This document shows, piece after piece, positions 7,147 through 13,671 of a stretch of 18,293 bases of DNA. The first letter of the stretch is position 1. Every line of letters begins with the position of its first letter. The notes beneath the pieces were generated by a model. The model had not been told where the DNA came from. It did no database searches and saw only the letters and a program-made list of their open reading frames with translations. This DNA is from CAZMXI01 sp964570205 (GTDB taxonomy: Bacteria > Planctomycetota > Phycisphaerae > Tepidisphaerales > Tepidisphaeraceae). The stretch lies in assembly GCA_964570205.1 (NCBI GenBank), contig CAZMXI010000101.1, forward strand, positions 1 through 18,293. The letters run 5' to 3'. Position numbers and translations under genes: made by a program.

Positions 7147-7684
7147 TCTGCACCACCTGTTGGTTGGCGACGTTGGCTTGCTTGATGGCGACGAAACCCG
7201 CCGTTTGCGGGGGCCGGCGGTACTCGGCCAGGGCCAGCATCATCCGGCGGAAGGTATTGGCTGCGCGGTCGCAGGCGTCATTGACCACTCGGACGTTGTT
7301 GGTTTGGCTCTGGTCCATCGCCAGCACCGATAGCTTGGCAATCCGGGCGTGAAGCCACGCCAGTTGCACCAGCATCATTTCTTCAACGGCATCGCGGGGT
7401 TGGACGGATTCACGGATGGCGGCCATGAACATCTCGGCGGCCTTCCCGCCGTCGTCCTTGACGTACTGGAACGTCTGCGCCCCGAACACCGCTGCGCCCA
7501 TGACGCGGATGTAGGTGTCTTTGACGGCCTGCCTCTGCGCTGCCGGATCGGTGGGAAGCATGATGCTCCGCTTGGCCTTGTCCTGCGCCTGCTGCTCGCC
7601 GCTGTTCTCAGCCGGCTTTGGCAGTGCCTTGGGTTCGTCGGCCTGGGGCTTCGTCGCCTTGCTGTTGGTCTGTCTGTTCTTCAT
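6896..7684 (-). CDS. Unknown helical element protein
   Basis: The 262-residue protein starts at ATG 7684 with AAGGAA upstream. It has a lysine-, alanine- and glutamate-rich N-terminus (residues 1-45), then a helical domain (about 46-165). That domain includes AVEEMMLVQLAWLHARIAKLSVLA and VVNDACDRAANTFRRMMLALAEYRRP, and next comes a Q/N/V-rich linker (ANVANQQVVQNVENQTV). The last 84 residues overlap the next gene in another frame and are proline/glycine/arginine-rich, like a low-constraint tail. The helical domain vaguely resembles small phage proteins annotated as terminase small-subunit-like, but I cannot assign that. It follows the nuclease-like gene by 15 bases. Confidence 0.72.
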   Translation of the reverse strand: MKNRQTNSKATKPQADEPKALPKPAENSGEQQAQDKAKRSIMLPTDPAAQRQAVKDTYIRVMGAAVFGAQTFQYVKDDGGKAAEMFMAAIRESVQPRDAVEEMMLVQLAWLHARIAKLSVLAMDQSQTNNVRVVNDACDRAANTFRRMMLALAEYRRPPQTAGFVAIKQANVANQQVVQNVENQTVASPDFRKPVASNEQGSAPPPALPAVGDGAGIPAGIGRAEQAVAVQRRPQDGEGQGPIPAERDEARRAERPEPGGMA

Positions 7685-7699
7685 GGTCTTGGTTCCTTC

Positions 7700-8095
7700 T
7701 CAGGTAAACAGACATGGTTCGGCCTTCAACCGCTTCCGCCTGGGCGGGGTCATCGCGGCCACGTTGCTCAGGTCATCCAGCACCAGCGGGATTCGCCGGC
7801 ACTCCCAGCGCCCGCCGCGCTTGTCCCATCCCCACACTTCAAACCGCTGCCCGCAAGCCAGCCAGGTCCGCAGCCGGGGTTCGGCCTTGGCCTTGCCGAA
7901 CCGGCTCGCCACGTTGGGCGTACTGGTACACTGGATCAGCAGCACCGCCGATTCGCCCGGCTTCACCGCCAGCACGTCGGCCACGCCGAACAGGTCACGG
8001 CGGATGTTCAGGCGGGGTATCCACGATTCGACCACTTGGCAGGTCCAGCCTTCGGCCCGCAGCAGGTTCAATGTCCGGGCGGTCGGGGTACTCAT
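7700..8095 (-). CDS. PD-(D/E)xK-like nuclease-fold protein
   Basis: The 131-residue protein starts at ATG 8095, overlapping the previous stop by 4 bases (ATGA). Residues 23-57 show a pattern seen in small phage nucleases related to VRR-NUC and Holliday-junction-resolvase folds: E23, then RRDLFGVADVLAV (D34, D40), then LLIQCTS, where Q55-C-T57 takes the place of the usual (D/E)xK. The later segment with WLACGQRFEVWGWDKRGGRW fits the end of the same fold. It probably acts on DNA during element replication or recombination. Replacement of the acidic and lysine residues by Q and T leaves catalytic activity uncertain. The fold is a pattern-based call. Confidence 0.65.
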   Translation of the reverse strand: MSTPTARTLNLLRAEGWTCQVVESWIPRLNIRRDLFGVADVLAVKPGESAVLLIQCTSTPNVASRFGKAKAEPRLRTWLACGQRFEVWGWDKRGGRWECRRIPLVLDDLSNVAAMTPPRRKRLKAEPCLFT

Positions 8096-8247
8096 CGCCC
8101 ACCCCCTTCCACCTTGCGGGCCTTGATCGTCGCCAGCAGGTCCGCCGTCATCGCCCCCTTCGGGGCGTCATACGCCAGCCGGTCCCCCTTGACGCTCAGC
8201 ACCACCCCGGCCCGGCCCAACGTCGCCAGCACGTCCAAGGCGGTCAT
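8092..8247 (-). CDS. TubC_N-like 51-residue protein
   Basis: This short gene is joined by 4-base ATGA overlaps at both ends, to the primase stop (8244-8247) and to the nuclease-like start (8092-8095), which strongly supports translation. The protein opens MTALDVLATLGRAGVVLSVK, continues GDRLAYDAPKGAMTADLLAT and ends in a basic tail. It fits the pattern LL..L...GV.L...GD.L...APKG.(L/M)T..LL..I, known as the N-terminal docking domain of TubC-type megasynthases and, from memory, also found beside or fused to primases in mobile elements. A likely role is protein-protein docking in the replication apparatus; that part is inference. Confidence 0.8.
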   Translation of the reverse strand: MTALDVLATLGRAGVVLSVKGDRLAYDAPKGAMTADLLATIKARKVEGGGR

Positions 8248-10814
8248 AGCTCCCCCTGTTCCCGGCCTTGCGCCGCGTTGACAGCCGCCGCAATCGGTTC
8301 GCTGTTGACGTGTTGACAGTTGACGCTACCCCCATTGGCGCTATCGCCGTCCGGGGTTCTGTCAACTGTCAACGTGTCAACGGCTTCCCCTGCGCCCGGT
8401 TGTGTCAGCAGGTGGAACACCCGCGCCGGATGCCCGCCGGCAGCGCCGGGCCTGGGGTTCTGCCACCGGCCCACCCCGGCTTCGGCCAGTTCATTCAATG
8501 CCGCTTCCCACTCGCCGGCGCTGGCGCACAAGCGGGAAGATCGGGACAATTCCCGAACCGTCGCCCGCCCGCCCTTGGCTTGCAACAGTTCCACCAGCCT
8601 TCGCCGGTCCCGATCCTCTTGGCTCTCGCACAGCACCCCGTACACCCGCTTGGCTTCATGGCCGAACCAATCCGCCAGGGCGATGCCCGCTTGGATGCTC
8701 TGTTCATCGCACCGCCAGGCGTCCACCGCTTCCCCGCTCGCCTGCCGGATGCAATGCGCCACCAGCGCCAGCCGGGCCGCGTACCCTTCCAGCTTGCTCC
8801 ATGCCGCCGACAGTTCCCCGCCAAGTTCGGCCTGTTCCTGGGCATGGGCGTTGTAGAACGCCACCCACAGCGCCTTCGCCTCATCGGTCAATGCCACGTC
8901 CGCCGGCTCCGGTTCGCCGTCAACGTCGGTTGAAGGCTGGAAGCTCAGTAGCTCGGCAAACAGCTTGCCCACCGCGTCCAGCGTGTTGCCGTCAACGTCG
9001 GCTTCCGTCCACCGCTTCACCCGCCTGGGGGGCATCGCCAGCAGCAGCCGCGCCGCCAAGCCGTTATCGTAAAACTCCGGCGTCAAACACCGGCGCAGGG
9101 TTTCAGGCTGGATGCCGCCGGCAATGCAGATCGAAGCGCGGGGAACGTAGGTGGTTGTCTTGTCGCCCGTCTTGCGGTCCACCAGCAGCGGGCCGGCCCG
9201 ATGCATTTCCAGCCAGTGCGCCACGTCGCCGCCTTGCCCGGCCTTGTACTGGTTGAAGCTCGTCAGCCACCCGGCCAGTTCATCCCGCGCCACCAGCAGC
9301 CCACGGGGGGCGTTGTTCAGCCGATCCGCCAGGGCTTCCACGGTCGTATCTGAACACCACAGCCGTTCGCACACCGGGGCTTCGGGTTCCTCTGGCCTGT
9401 CGCCACGCTCATCGGGCTTGGCCTTCCGCCATGCCTTTATCGCTTCGTCATGCTGTTCCTTGGCGTCCCAGTATTCAGCTTGGGCTTGCTTGTATTCCTT
9501 CATCGCCCGTTTCTGCCGCAGCCGGATCGGGCGCAATGCCAGGTCAAAGGCGGGGCTTTTCAGTGTCCCCGAATCGCCCACCACCACCGCCCACAACACC
9601 GGCGGTTCGGCCCATGATGCCTTCAATCGGATGCGTCTGCTGTTGCCGATGGCGCTGGCGAGTTCGGCCAGCAAGGGCATGGCGATGTACGCCGCGTCAC
9701 AGCCCAGCGCCTTCGCCCCTTCATCCACGAATCCCGCCGCCGCTTGCGGCAGGGCGTCCACCGGGAAGGGCTTGTACGGCTCCATAGTTGCCGGGGCAGT
9801 CGCCACCGGCTTCGCTCGGACCTGGGGCTTGGCGGGTCTATCGGCCTTCATGCCCAGCAGGTCCGCCGCCGCCTTCACCGCCTGCCCCGCGTCGCCGCCG
9901 TGTTCGTAGTGGGCGTAAACGTCAAACGCATCGTGGCAGCCGCAACCGCCCTTGCCGCGTCCATCGTTCAAGGGATCGTCGCTGGACCAATGGCAGCTTC
10001 GCCCATCCTTCACCGATACCGATTCGCTCTTGCCGCCGGGCCGGATGTAGCGGCCATGAGTTCCCTTGGCGTAGCCGTGCCGATCCAACAGAGCTTCGAT
10101 GGGATGCGATTGATTGAAGGCGTCGATTACCGATGCCTGCCCGTTGCCCTTCGCTTGCCGTTGTCGGTGGGCTTCGCGGGCTTGGGCTTCAAGCCGTTCC
10201 TGTTCCCGCCGGGTCAATGGGGCTTCATCCAGCGCCCGCGCCGCCGCCAGCAGCTTGCCGGCATGTTCCTGGGCGACAGTCGGGACACTCGCCGCATCTC
10301 CGGCCAGCCACTTGTAGCGCTGGCCGGACGGATGCAGGGAAGGCGCTACCACCGCGTAGCCGCCTTCGCCCCGCGTTTCGATGGCGATGGTTCGTCCCAT
10401 CGCTTCGGCGGAATCGACAGCCCACGCCAGCTTGTCATTGCCGCCCGGATCGGGGCAGCGCAGCAGCACTTGATAGCCGCCACCTCCGGTCTGTTGCACC
10501 GGCAGCCCGTCCGCCAGATTGCCCACGGCTCCGGCCCATCGGTCGATGAAGCCGGGCGCGTCGAAGTCCAGTACCAGCAGCCCGCCGGACACCTTGCCGC
10601 ACACCACGGCAAAACTCTGGATGCCGGCCTTGCACCACCGCCGCACTTCATCTTCGCTGGCGATGCGTTCCTGATACGGCTTCCACGTCGCCTTGCCTTC
10701 GCCGTTCCTGGGCAGCAGGTTCGCCGCCGGGCGCTTGTCCCGATGGTCGATGGGGATGATGGACACGCCGGCCCGGATCGTCGCCAGGGCAGCGGACAGC
10801 AGATCGTTAGGCAT
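8244..10814 (-). CDS. PrimPol-DUF3987 replication protein
   Basis: The 856-residue protein starts at ATG 10814, which overlaps the previous stop by 8 bases. A GGGGG-containing ribosome binding site precedes it. The in-frame sequence further upstream is shadow of the HTH gene. Residues 1-190 form an archaeo-eukaryotic primase/polymerase domain: VLDFD (D83, D85) for metals, TGGGGYQVL (109-117) where a histidine is usual, and IETRGEGGYAVVAPSLHPSG. Residues 270-300 carry CHWSSDDPLNDG and CGCHDAFDVYAHYE, possibly a small metal-binding element. From about 345 comes a DUF3987 helicase-like ATPase: GDSGTLKS (413-420) as Walker A, LLVARDELAGWL (D511, E512) as Walker B, then NGLAARLLLAMPPR. It probably primes and unwinds element DNA during autonomous replication. 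A winged-helix-like C-terminal part (RRLVELLQAKGGRATVRELSR) follows. Confidence 0.9.
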   Translation of the reverse strand: MPNDLLSAALATIRAGVSIIPIDHRDKRPAANLLPRNGEGKATWKPYQERIASEDEVRRWCKAGIQSFAVVCGKVSGGLLVLDFDAPGFIDRWAGAVGNLADGLPVQQTGGGGYQVLLRCPDPGGNDKLAWAVDSAEAMGRTIAIETRGEGGYAVVAPSLHPSGQRYKWLAGDAASVPTVAQEHAGKLLAAARALDEAPLTRREQERLEAQAREAHRQRQAKGNGQASVIDAFNQSHPIEALLDRHGYAKGTHGRYIRPGGKSESVSVKDGRSCHWSSDDPLNDGRGKGGCGCHDAFDVYAHYEHGGDAGQAVKAAADLLGMKADRPAKPQVRAKPVATAPATMEPYKPFPVDALPQAAAGFVDEGAKALGCDAAYIAMPLLAELASAIGNSRRIRLKASWAEPPVLWAVVVGDSGTLKSPAFDLALRPIRLRQKRAMKEYKQAQAEYWDAKEQHDEAIKAWRKAKPDERGDRPEEPEAPVCERLWCSDTTVEALADRLNNAPRGLLVARDELAGWLTSFNQYKAGQGGDVAHWLEMHRAGPLLVDRKTGDKTTTYVPRASICIAGGIQPETLRRCLTPEFYDNGLAARLLLAMPPRRVKRWTEADVDGNTLDAVGKLFAELLSFQPSTDVDGEPEPADVALTDEAKALWVAFYNAHAQEQAELGGELSAAWSKLEGYAARLALVAHCIRQASGEAVDAWRCDEQSIQAGIALADWFGHEAKRVYGVLCESQEDRDRRRLVELLQAKGGRATVRELSRSSRLCASAGEWEAALNELAEAGVGRWQNPRPGAAGGHPARVFHLLTQPGAGEAVDTLTVDRTPDGDSANGGSVNCQHVNSEPIAAAVNAAQGREQGEL

Positions 10815-11028
10815 TGCCAGCCCCCTTCCGCCCATTGATGAAGGCTTGCAGGTCCGCCACGTCATAGCGCACCGCCCGCCCGAACCGCACCGCCGGGATT
10901 TCGCCACGCTTGGTCAACGTCCATAGGGTCTTTTCGCAGATGCTCAGGGCCTTGGCGGCTTCTCGGGGTGTCACCAGCAGCTTCGGCATCGGGGCAGGGG
11001 CAGGCGACAGCAGGGATTCACCGGACAT
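10807..11028 (-). CDS. Excisionase/MerR-like helix-turn-helix protein A
   Basis: The 73-residue protein has the helix_turn_helix_17/excisionase pattern LLVTPREAAKALSICEKTLW, then RGEIPAVRFGRAVRYDVADLQAFI. This is a winged HTH in which the RxGR-(x)-(R/Y) strand contacts DNA. ATG 11028, with GGGGTG five bases upstream, is chosen; an internal ATG 13 codons in would still keep the domain. It overlaps the neighbouring genes by 11 and 8 bases. It may be the recombination directionality factor or a repressor-like regulator of replication. Two such proteins occur in this element and either could be the excisionase. Confidence 0.85.
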   Translation of the reverse strand: MSGESLLSPAPAPMPKLLVTPREAAKALSICEKTLWTLTKRGEIPAVRFGRAVRYDVADLQAFINGRKGAGNA

Positions 11029-11482
11029 GGTTCACCCCGCTCTCTCCCGCCAGGTCATCGAACAGGGTTTCGACCGCCGGTTCAGCGGGGCGGGGATGGT
11101 CCGCCAGCCAGTGCCGTAGCTCATCCCGTTTGCGGTCGATACCCGCCAGGTCCACCGCTCGCCAAATCGCAACATAGCCGCGATGCCGGGCGGGCCGAAC
11201 CGAACAGCGGATGCCGGCGCGTTCAATCAGCCCTTCGCCGGCCAATGCCTTCGGGATGCTCCCCCGCCACTTGCCGCCATCGGTGAAGGTGCTGCCCAGA
11301 TCATCGGCGGCATCATCGGTACTGGCCGTCCGATCCGTCCGGCCCATCATCGCATCAAGGAATCGCAGAGTATCCCGGCAGATCAACCACGTCTTGTGCC
11401 GGGCAGCCAGATTCATGCCGGCATCACGGGCAGCTTCGCCCAGCCGCCGGGCATGGGCAGGTGTCAGGGGTTCAGCGGCCAT
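11018..11482 (-). CDS. Unknown small basic protein, possible winged helix
   Basis: The 154-residue protein starts at ATG 11482, preceded by GGTGGAG and overlapping the upstream stop by 11 bases. The longer in-frame upstream sequence is shadow of that gene. N-terminal helices (AHARRLGEAARDAGMNLAA) lead to KTWLICRDTLRFLDAMMG, then GGKWRGSIPKALAGEGLIE and RPARHRGYVAIWRAVD. The latter two resemble a recognition helix plus wing. I recall the segment GGKWRGSIPKALxxEGLIE from mobile-element proteins without known function. Placement between two HTH genes and just ahead of the primase suggests a DNA-binding accessory role in replication or regulation; that is inference. Confidence 0.72.
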   Translation of the reverse strand: MAAEPLTPAHARRLGEAARDAGMNLAARHKTWLICRDTLRFLDAMMGRTDRTASTDDAADDLGSTFTDGGKWRGSIPKALAGEGLIERAGIRCSVRPARHRGYVAIWRAVDLAGIDRKRDELRHWLADHPRPAEPAVETLFDDLAGESGVNHVR

Positions 11483-11681
11483 TCTCCACCCCCTTCCCGT
11501 TCTGCGCTGCGCGTTGGGCCAGCACCGCCACAACCGTTTCCCGGTTGAAGCGATACCGCCTGCCAATTCTCAGGTGGGGAATTCTGCCGGCATCGGCTTC
11601 GGCCTTGATCCACCTTTCAGGCAGCTTCAAGGCTTCGGCCAAGGCCGGCAACGATAGCAGTTGTGCATTGCCGTTTTCCAT
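11472..11681 (-). CDS. Excisionase/MerR-like helix-turn-helix protein B
   Basis: The 69-residue protein shows LLSLPALAEALKLPERWIKA, then AGRIPHLRIGRRYRFNRETV, the excisionase-type winged HTH. ATG 11681 is preferred to an in-frame TTG nine bases upstream; GGGGGA precedes it closely. It differs clearly in sequence from protein A, so the two are not a recent duplication. It lies 30 bases after the 424-residue gene and overlaps the next gene by 11 bases. Likely functions are excision directionality or transcription control. Confidence 0.82.
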   Translation of the reverse strand: MENGNAQLLSLPALAEALKLPERWIKAEADAGRIPHLRIGRRYRFNRETVVAVLAQRAAQNGKGVENGR

Positions 11682-11711
11682 GTCCCCCAAGATGCGAAAC
11701 CGCGATGGACA

Positions 11712-12986
11712 CTAGCGGGGCTTTCGGCGGGCTTTCGCAGGGATTCCGGCGGATTTCTTCGCCTTGGGGTCGGGGGCCTTGCCGGCTACGGGCCGGGCCA
11801 GCTTGTACTTGCCATCCCCGGTTTTTTGAATCATCGTGCCGAACGCCGGATGGTTGCGGAATGCCTTGTCCATTCGGAAGCCATCGCGCTCAGGGTCTAC
11901 GGCATTGCGGATCGTGTCTTGATGTAGCCCCAGCCCCGTACTTTCCCACTCACCCCACAGCGCCTTCACCGCCGACGATTGCACGCCAAGGGCGAAGGTG
12001 TATTCCGTCCCGTACCAGTTGACGAAGGTGAAATCCGCCGAATGGCTCGTCTTGGCCTTGCCAGCATTACCCACCCCTTGCGGTTCAGCATCGGCGGGCA
12101 TGGGCGCGGCCTGTTTGATGCCCTTGGCAATCGCCCGGAGCTTCGCCGCTTCCGTTTCGATCACGTCCGCTACAGCGTCATACGCATCGGGGAACCACAG
12201 ATCCGAACGGCTCGCAACCCGGTTGCCCAGTTTCTTTTTCGACAGCAGCCAATACACTGCCCGTTCCATTGGCGTGCCCAGCGCGTCCATCAGCGGCACG
12301 TCGCCAGGGGCACAGCGTATTTCCTTCGGCGTCACCGGCAGATTTACAAGATGGCGCAGCTCCACGTACTCCGCCCCCGCAAATGCTCCCAGCTTCGTCG
12401 CCTCAACCAAATTGGCCCCGGCCAGTTCTTCGGCCAGGTCAGCGTTCTTCCAGTACTTTTCACCGCACTGCCGGATGGCCGCCGCCAGCTTCCGCAGTTC
12501 AGCCGCCGGGCCACTGTCGGCGCTGGGCGCAGCGGGTTCTGCTGTATTGGTTCGCGCCGCTCGTTGCCATTCCCGAAGGGCCGCGATCAACTGCGTCCGG
12601 TCCTTCTGAGGGAGATTGTCATTATTCCGAAACCCGCGCAAGGGCAGGTCGTAGAAGGTCGTGTGCCCCATCCGGTGGGGGCGATAAACAGTCAGCCGGA
12701 TTTCGCTCCCGTGGTCCTTCACTTCTATGTCGCCGAACGTCTTCTCGATCTTGTCCCACACCTCATCCGACGCGTTGGCAGGCACCGTGAAGCTGGCTAC
12801 CCCGTCCGGTGATTGCCAGTGTTCGGAACGATCAAAGACCGTTCCTAAGCCCAGCGCCTTCCCTTCGGCGTTGATCTTGTCCTCAAGCATGAAATGGCCG
12901 TTGAATTCGGTATCGGCGGGCAGGTCGCTGATGAAACCGATGTACTCGTCCAGCAGCAGAACGAACCGTTGTGGATCGTGGGGCAT
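11712..12986 (-). CDS. Unknown 424-residue protein, first gene of the element operon
   Basis: It starts at ATG 12986 with GGTGA nearby; the frame closes a few codons upstream, so the start is well bounded. Residues 1-140 (from MPHDPQRFVLLLDEYIGFIS to the TVYRPHRMGHTTFYDLPLRG stretch) form a mixed domain I do not recognise. A linker rich in A, P and S follows. The middle (about 160-300) is helical, with AVYWLLSKKKLGNRVA. The C-terminal portion (about 325-400, FTFVNWYGTEYTFALGVQSS through the GTMIQKTGDGKYKLARP stretch) matches from memory a winged-helix-like module often seen at the C-terminus of planctomycete mobile-element proteins. The tail is rich in K, A, P and R. It may be a DNA-binding control or replication protein. 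Confidence 0.75.
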   Translation of the reverse strand: MPHDPQRFVLLLDEYIGFISDLPADTEFNGHFMLEDKINAEGKALGLGTVFDRSEHWQSPDGVASFTVPANASDEVWDKIEKTFGDIEVKDHGSEIRLTVYRPHRMGHTTFYDLPLRGFRNNDNLPQKDRTQLIAALREWQRAARTNTAEPAAPSADSGPAAELRKLAAAIRQCGEKYWKNADLAEELAGANLVEATKLGAFAGAEYVELRHLVNLPVTPKEIRCAPGDVPLMDALGTPMERAVYWLLSKKKLGNRVASRSDLWFPDAYDAVADVIETEAAKLRAIAKGIKQAAPMPADAEPQGVGNAGKAKTSHSADFTFVNWYGTEYTFALGVQSSAVKALWGEWESTGLGLHQDTIRNAVDPERDGFRMDKAFRNHPAFGTMIQKTGDGKYKLARPVAGKAPDPKAKKSAGIPAKARRKPR

Positions 12987-13316
12987 GAGTCACCGTCTAT
13001 CTTCGGGCCGATCCGGGCGGGGTGATGGACGGTGAGAACACCACCGCCGCCCGAACCGCTTGGCCGCTGGCCGGCGGCCTTCCCGAGTTTCTTGCGGGTC
13101 CATTCTACAGGTGCATCTTGGGAAATGCCCAATCCGCCTGCCTTTCATGCTCGGACCGGCCCATACCCGCTCTGGCGGCCCGGAAACGCGGCATATGTCA
13201 AAGCCCCCCGCCCGATAACCACGTCGTTCCGCCCCGATCCAACCCCTCTGTCACGGTCAAACCACGGTCCAGCAGAATGCCCGCTCCATCGCCTACCATG
13301 ATATGGATGTGCCACG
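12987..13316 (-). promoter_or_regulatory. 330-bp leader region of the element operon
   Basis: No convincing gene lies here. It is the only long noncoding stretch in the element and precedes the first gene of the operon, so the promoter should be here. On the minus strand a perfect TTGACA occurs at 13201-13196, but no good -10 sits 16-18 bases beyond it. CACGGTC occurs twice on the plus strand (13252-13258 and 13263-13269), 11 bases apart, which could be an operator. In the excised circle this region would follow the stop codon of the long integrase form. Confidence 0.4.
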
Positions 13317-13467
13317 TTATTCTCTTGCCGCCTTGACCATCGCCAGGATACCCGCCTTCACCGCCGCCGGCAGGTCCGGCCATGCCTTCACCACGTCCGC
13401 CAGATCGGGCGGGAAGGCTTGCGGCCGATCATTCGCCGCCTGTCGATTTCCTGCCGAATCGTCGCCA

Positions 13468-13492
13468 ACTGTGCCGGATTCTGTGCCGCGCT
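13468..13492. repeat. 25-bp end repeat, right copy (candidate integrase arm site)
   Basis: It is identical to 5342-5366 in the same orientation and lies 39 bases inside the right core. It is read in a different codon phase here (tail residues ...GTESGT...) than in the integrase body (...AQNPAQ...), so protein conservation does not explain the identity. Confidence 0.7.
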
Positions 13493-13508
13493 CCGCCGAA
13501 ATCCCCTG

Positions 13509-13532
13509 TTTTGCAGGGCGTTTTGCAGGGCG
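13509..13532. repeat. Tandem 12-bp repeat adjoining attR core
   Basis: TTTTGCAGGGCG occurs twice in tandem, the second copy ending on the first base of the core. It encodes RPAK-RPAK in the integrase tail. TTGCAGG also matches the tRNA sequence just left of the attL core (5204-5210), so the second copy is probably the other half of the core-type binding site. Confidence 0.75.
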
Positions 13533-13552
13533 TTCGAATCCTGCTGCTCCCA
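13532..13552 (+). repeat. attR core (21-bp direct repeat)
   Basis: It is identical to 5210-5230. Only the tRNA 3' end is repeated, so no second tRNA can form. The sequence right of it should be the original downstream flank of the tRNA gene. Confidence 0.92.
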
Positions 13553-13602
13553 CTTCTTTCGTTGCGTGCCATTCAGGTGGTGCGTTTGATATCACGACAA
13601 GC

Positions 13603-13624
13603 GCGCGGGGCGCATCCCCCGCGC
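13603..13624. terminator. GC-rich hairpin between attR and the oxidoreductase gene
   Basis: GCGCGGGG (13603-13610) pairs perfectly with CCCCGCGC (13617-13624) around a 6-base loop. There is no T-run on either side. It lies 47 bases past the stop of the minus-strand oxidoreductase gene. Before insertion it would also have been close to the end of the tRNA gene, so it may end either transcript. Confidence 0.45.
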
Positions 13625-13671
13625 AGAAGCGCAGGGGATACGCCATCGCCGCGGCCCGCCGCTTTCCAGGG

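Larger units (their letters stand above)
13317..13532 (-). pseudogene. Detached in-frame C-terminal tail of the integrase
   Basis: On the minus strand an open frame runs through the right core and continues for 71 codons to TAA at 13317-13319. Its sequence starts RPAKRPAKQGISAERGTE and ends in PDLADVVKAWPDLPAAVKAG plus ILAMVKAARE. The core reads GAAGFE in the same frame as the integrase: the E codon is 5211-5213 on the left and 13533-13535 on the right. Joining the element ends would therefore give an uninterrupted 490-residue integrase. In the integrated state this stretch has no start codon of its own with a ribosome binding site, so it is a stranded gene end, not a decayed gene. The AWPDLP-to-MVKAA segment is, from memory, the usual C-terminus of related planctomycete integrases. 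Confidence 0.82.
5210..13552. mobile_element. 8.3-kb tRNA-integrated element with PrimPol replication gene
   Basis: The element is bounded by identical 21-bp direct repeats, at 5210-5230 (3' end of the tRNA gene) and 13532-13552, giving a unit of 8322 bp. The integrase gene abuts the left repeat, as is typical for tRNA-targeted elements. All coding capacity is on the minus strand, reading from 12986 towards the integrase, with 4- to 14-base overlaps or short gaps at most junctions. Contents: unknown protein, two HTH excisionase-like proteins with a basic protein between them, PrimPol/DUF3987 protein, TubC_N-like small protein, nuclease-like protein, two unknown proteins, XRE regulator and integrase. 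No capsid, portal, tail, large terminase or relaxase is visible, so a satellite-like or integrative plasmid-like element is more likely than a complete prophage or a conjugative element. Confidence 0.93.

Noticed and set aside
8168..8365. 65-codon minus-strand frame over the TubC_N-like gene and the end of the primase
   Set aside because: It is a shadow frame; the 51-residue frame has coupled ATGA junctions and a recognisable pattern.
13196..13201. TTGACA on the minus strand as the -35 of the element promoter
   Set aside because: No acceptable -10 box lies 16-18 bases downstream, so I did not call a promoter; the leader region as a whole is annotated instead.
13198..13383. 61-codon minus-strand frame in the leader
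   Set aside because: No ribosome binding site, G-rich low-complexity translation, and it overlaps the integrase tail in another frame.
13532..13552. Second tRNA gene at the right end of the element
   Set aside because: Only the last 21 bases of the tRNA are present; no D arm, anticodon arm or 5' acceptor strand precedes them. It is the attR core.
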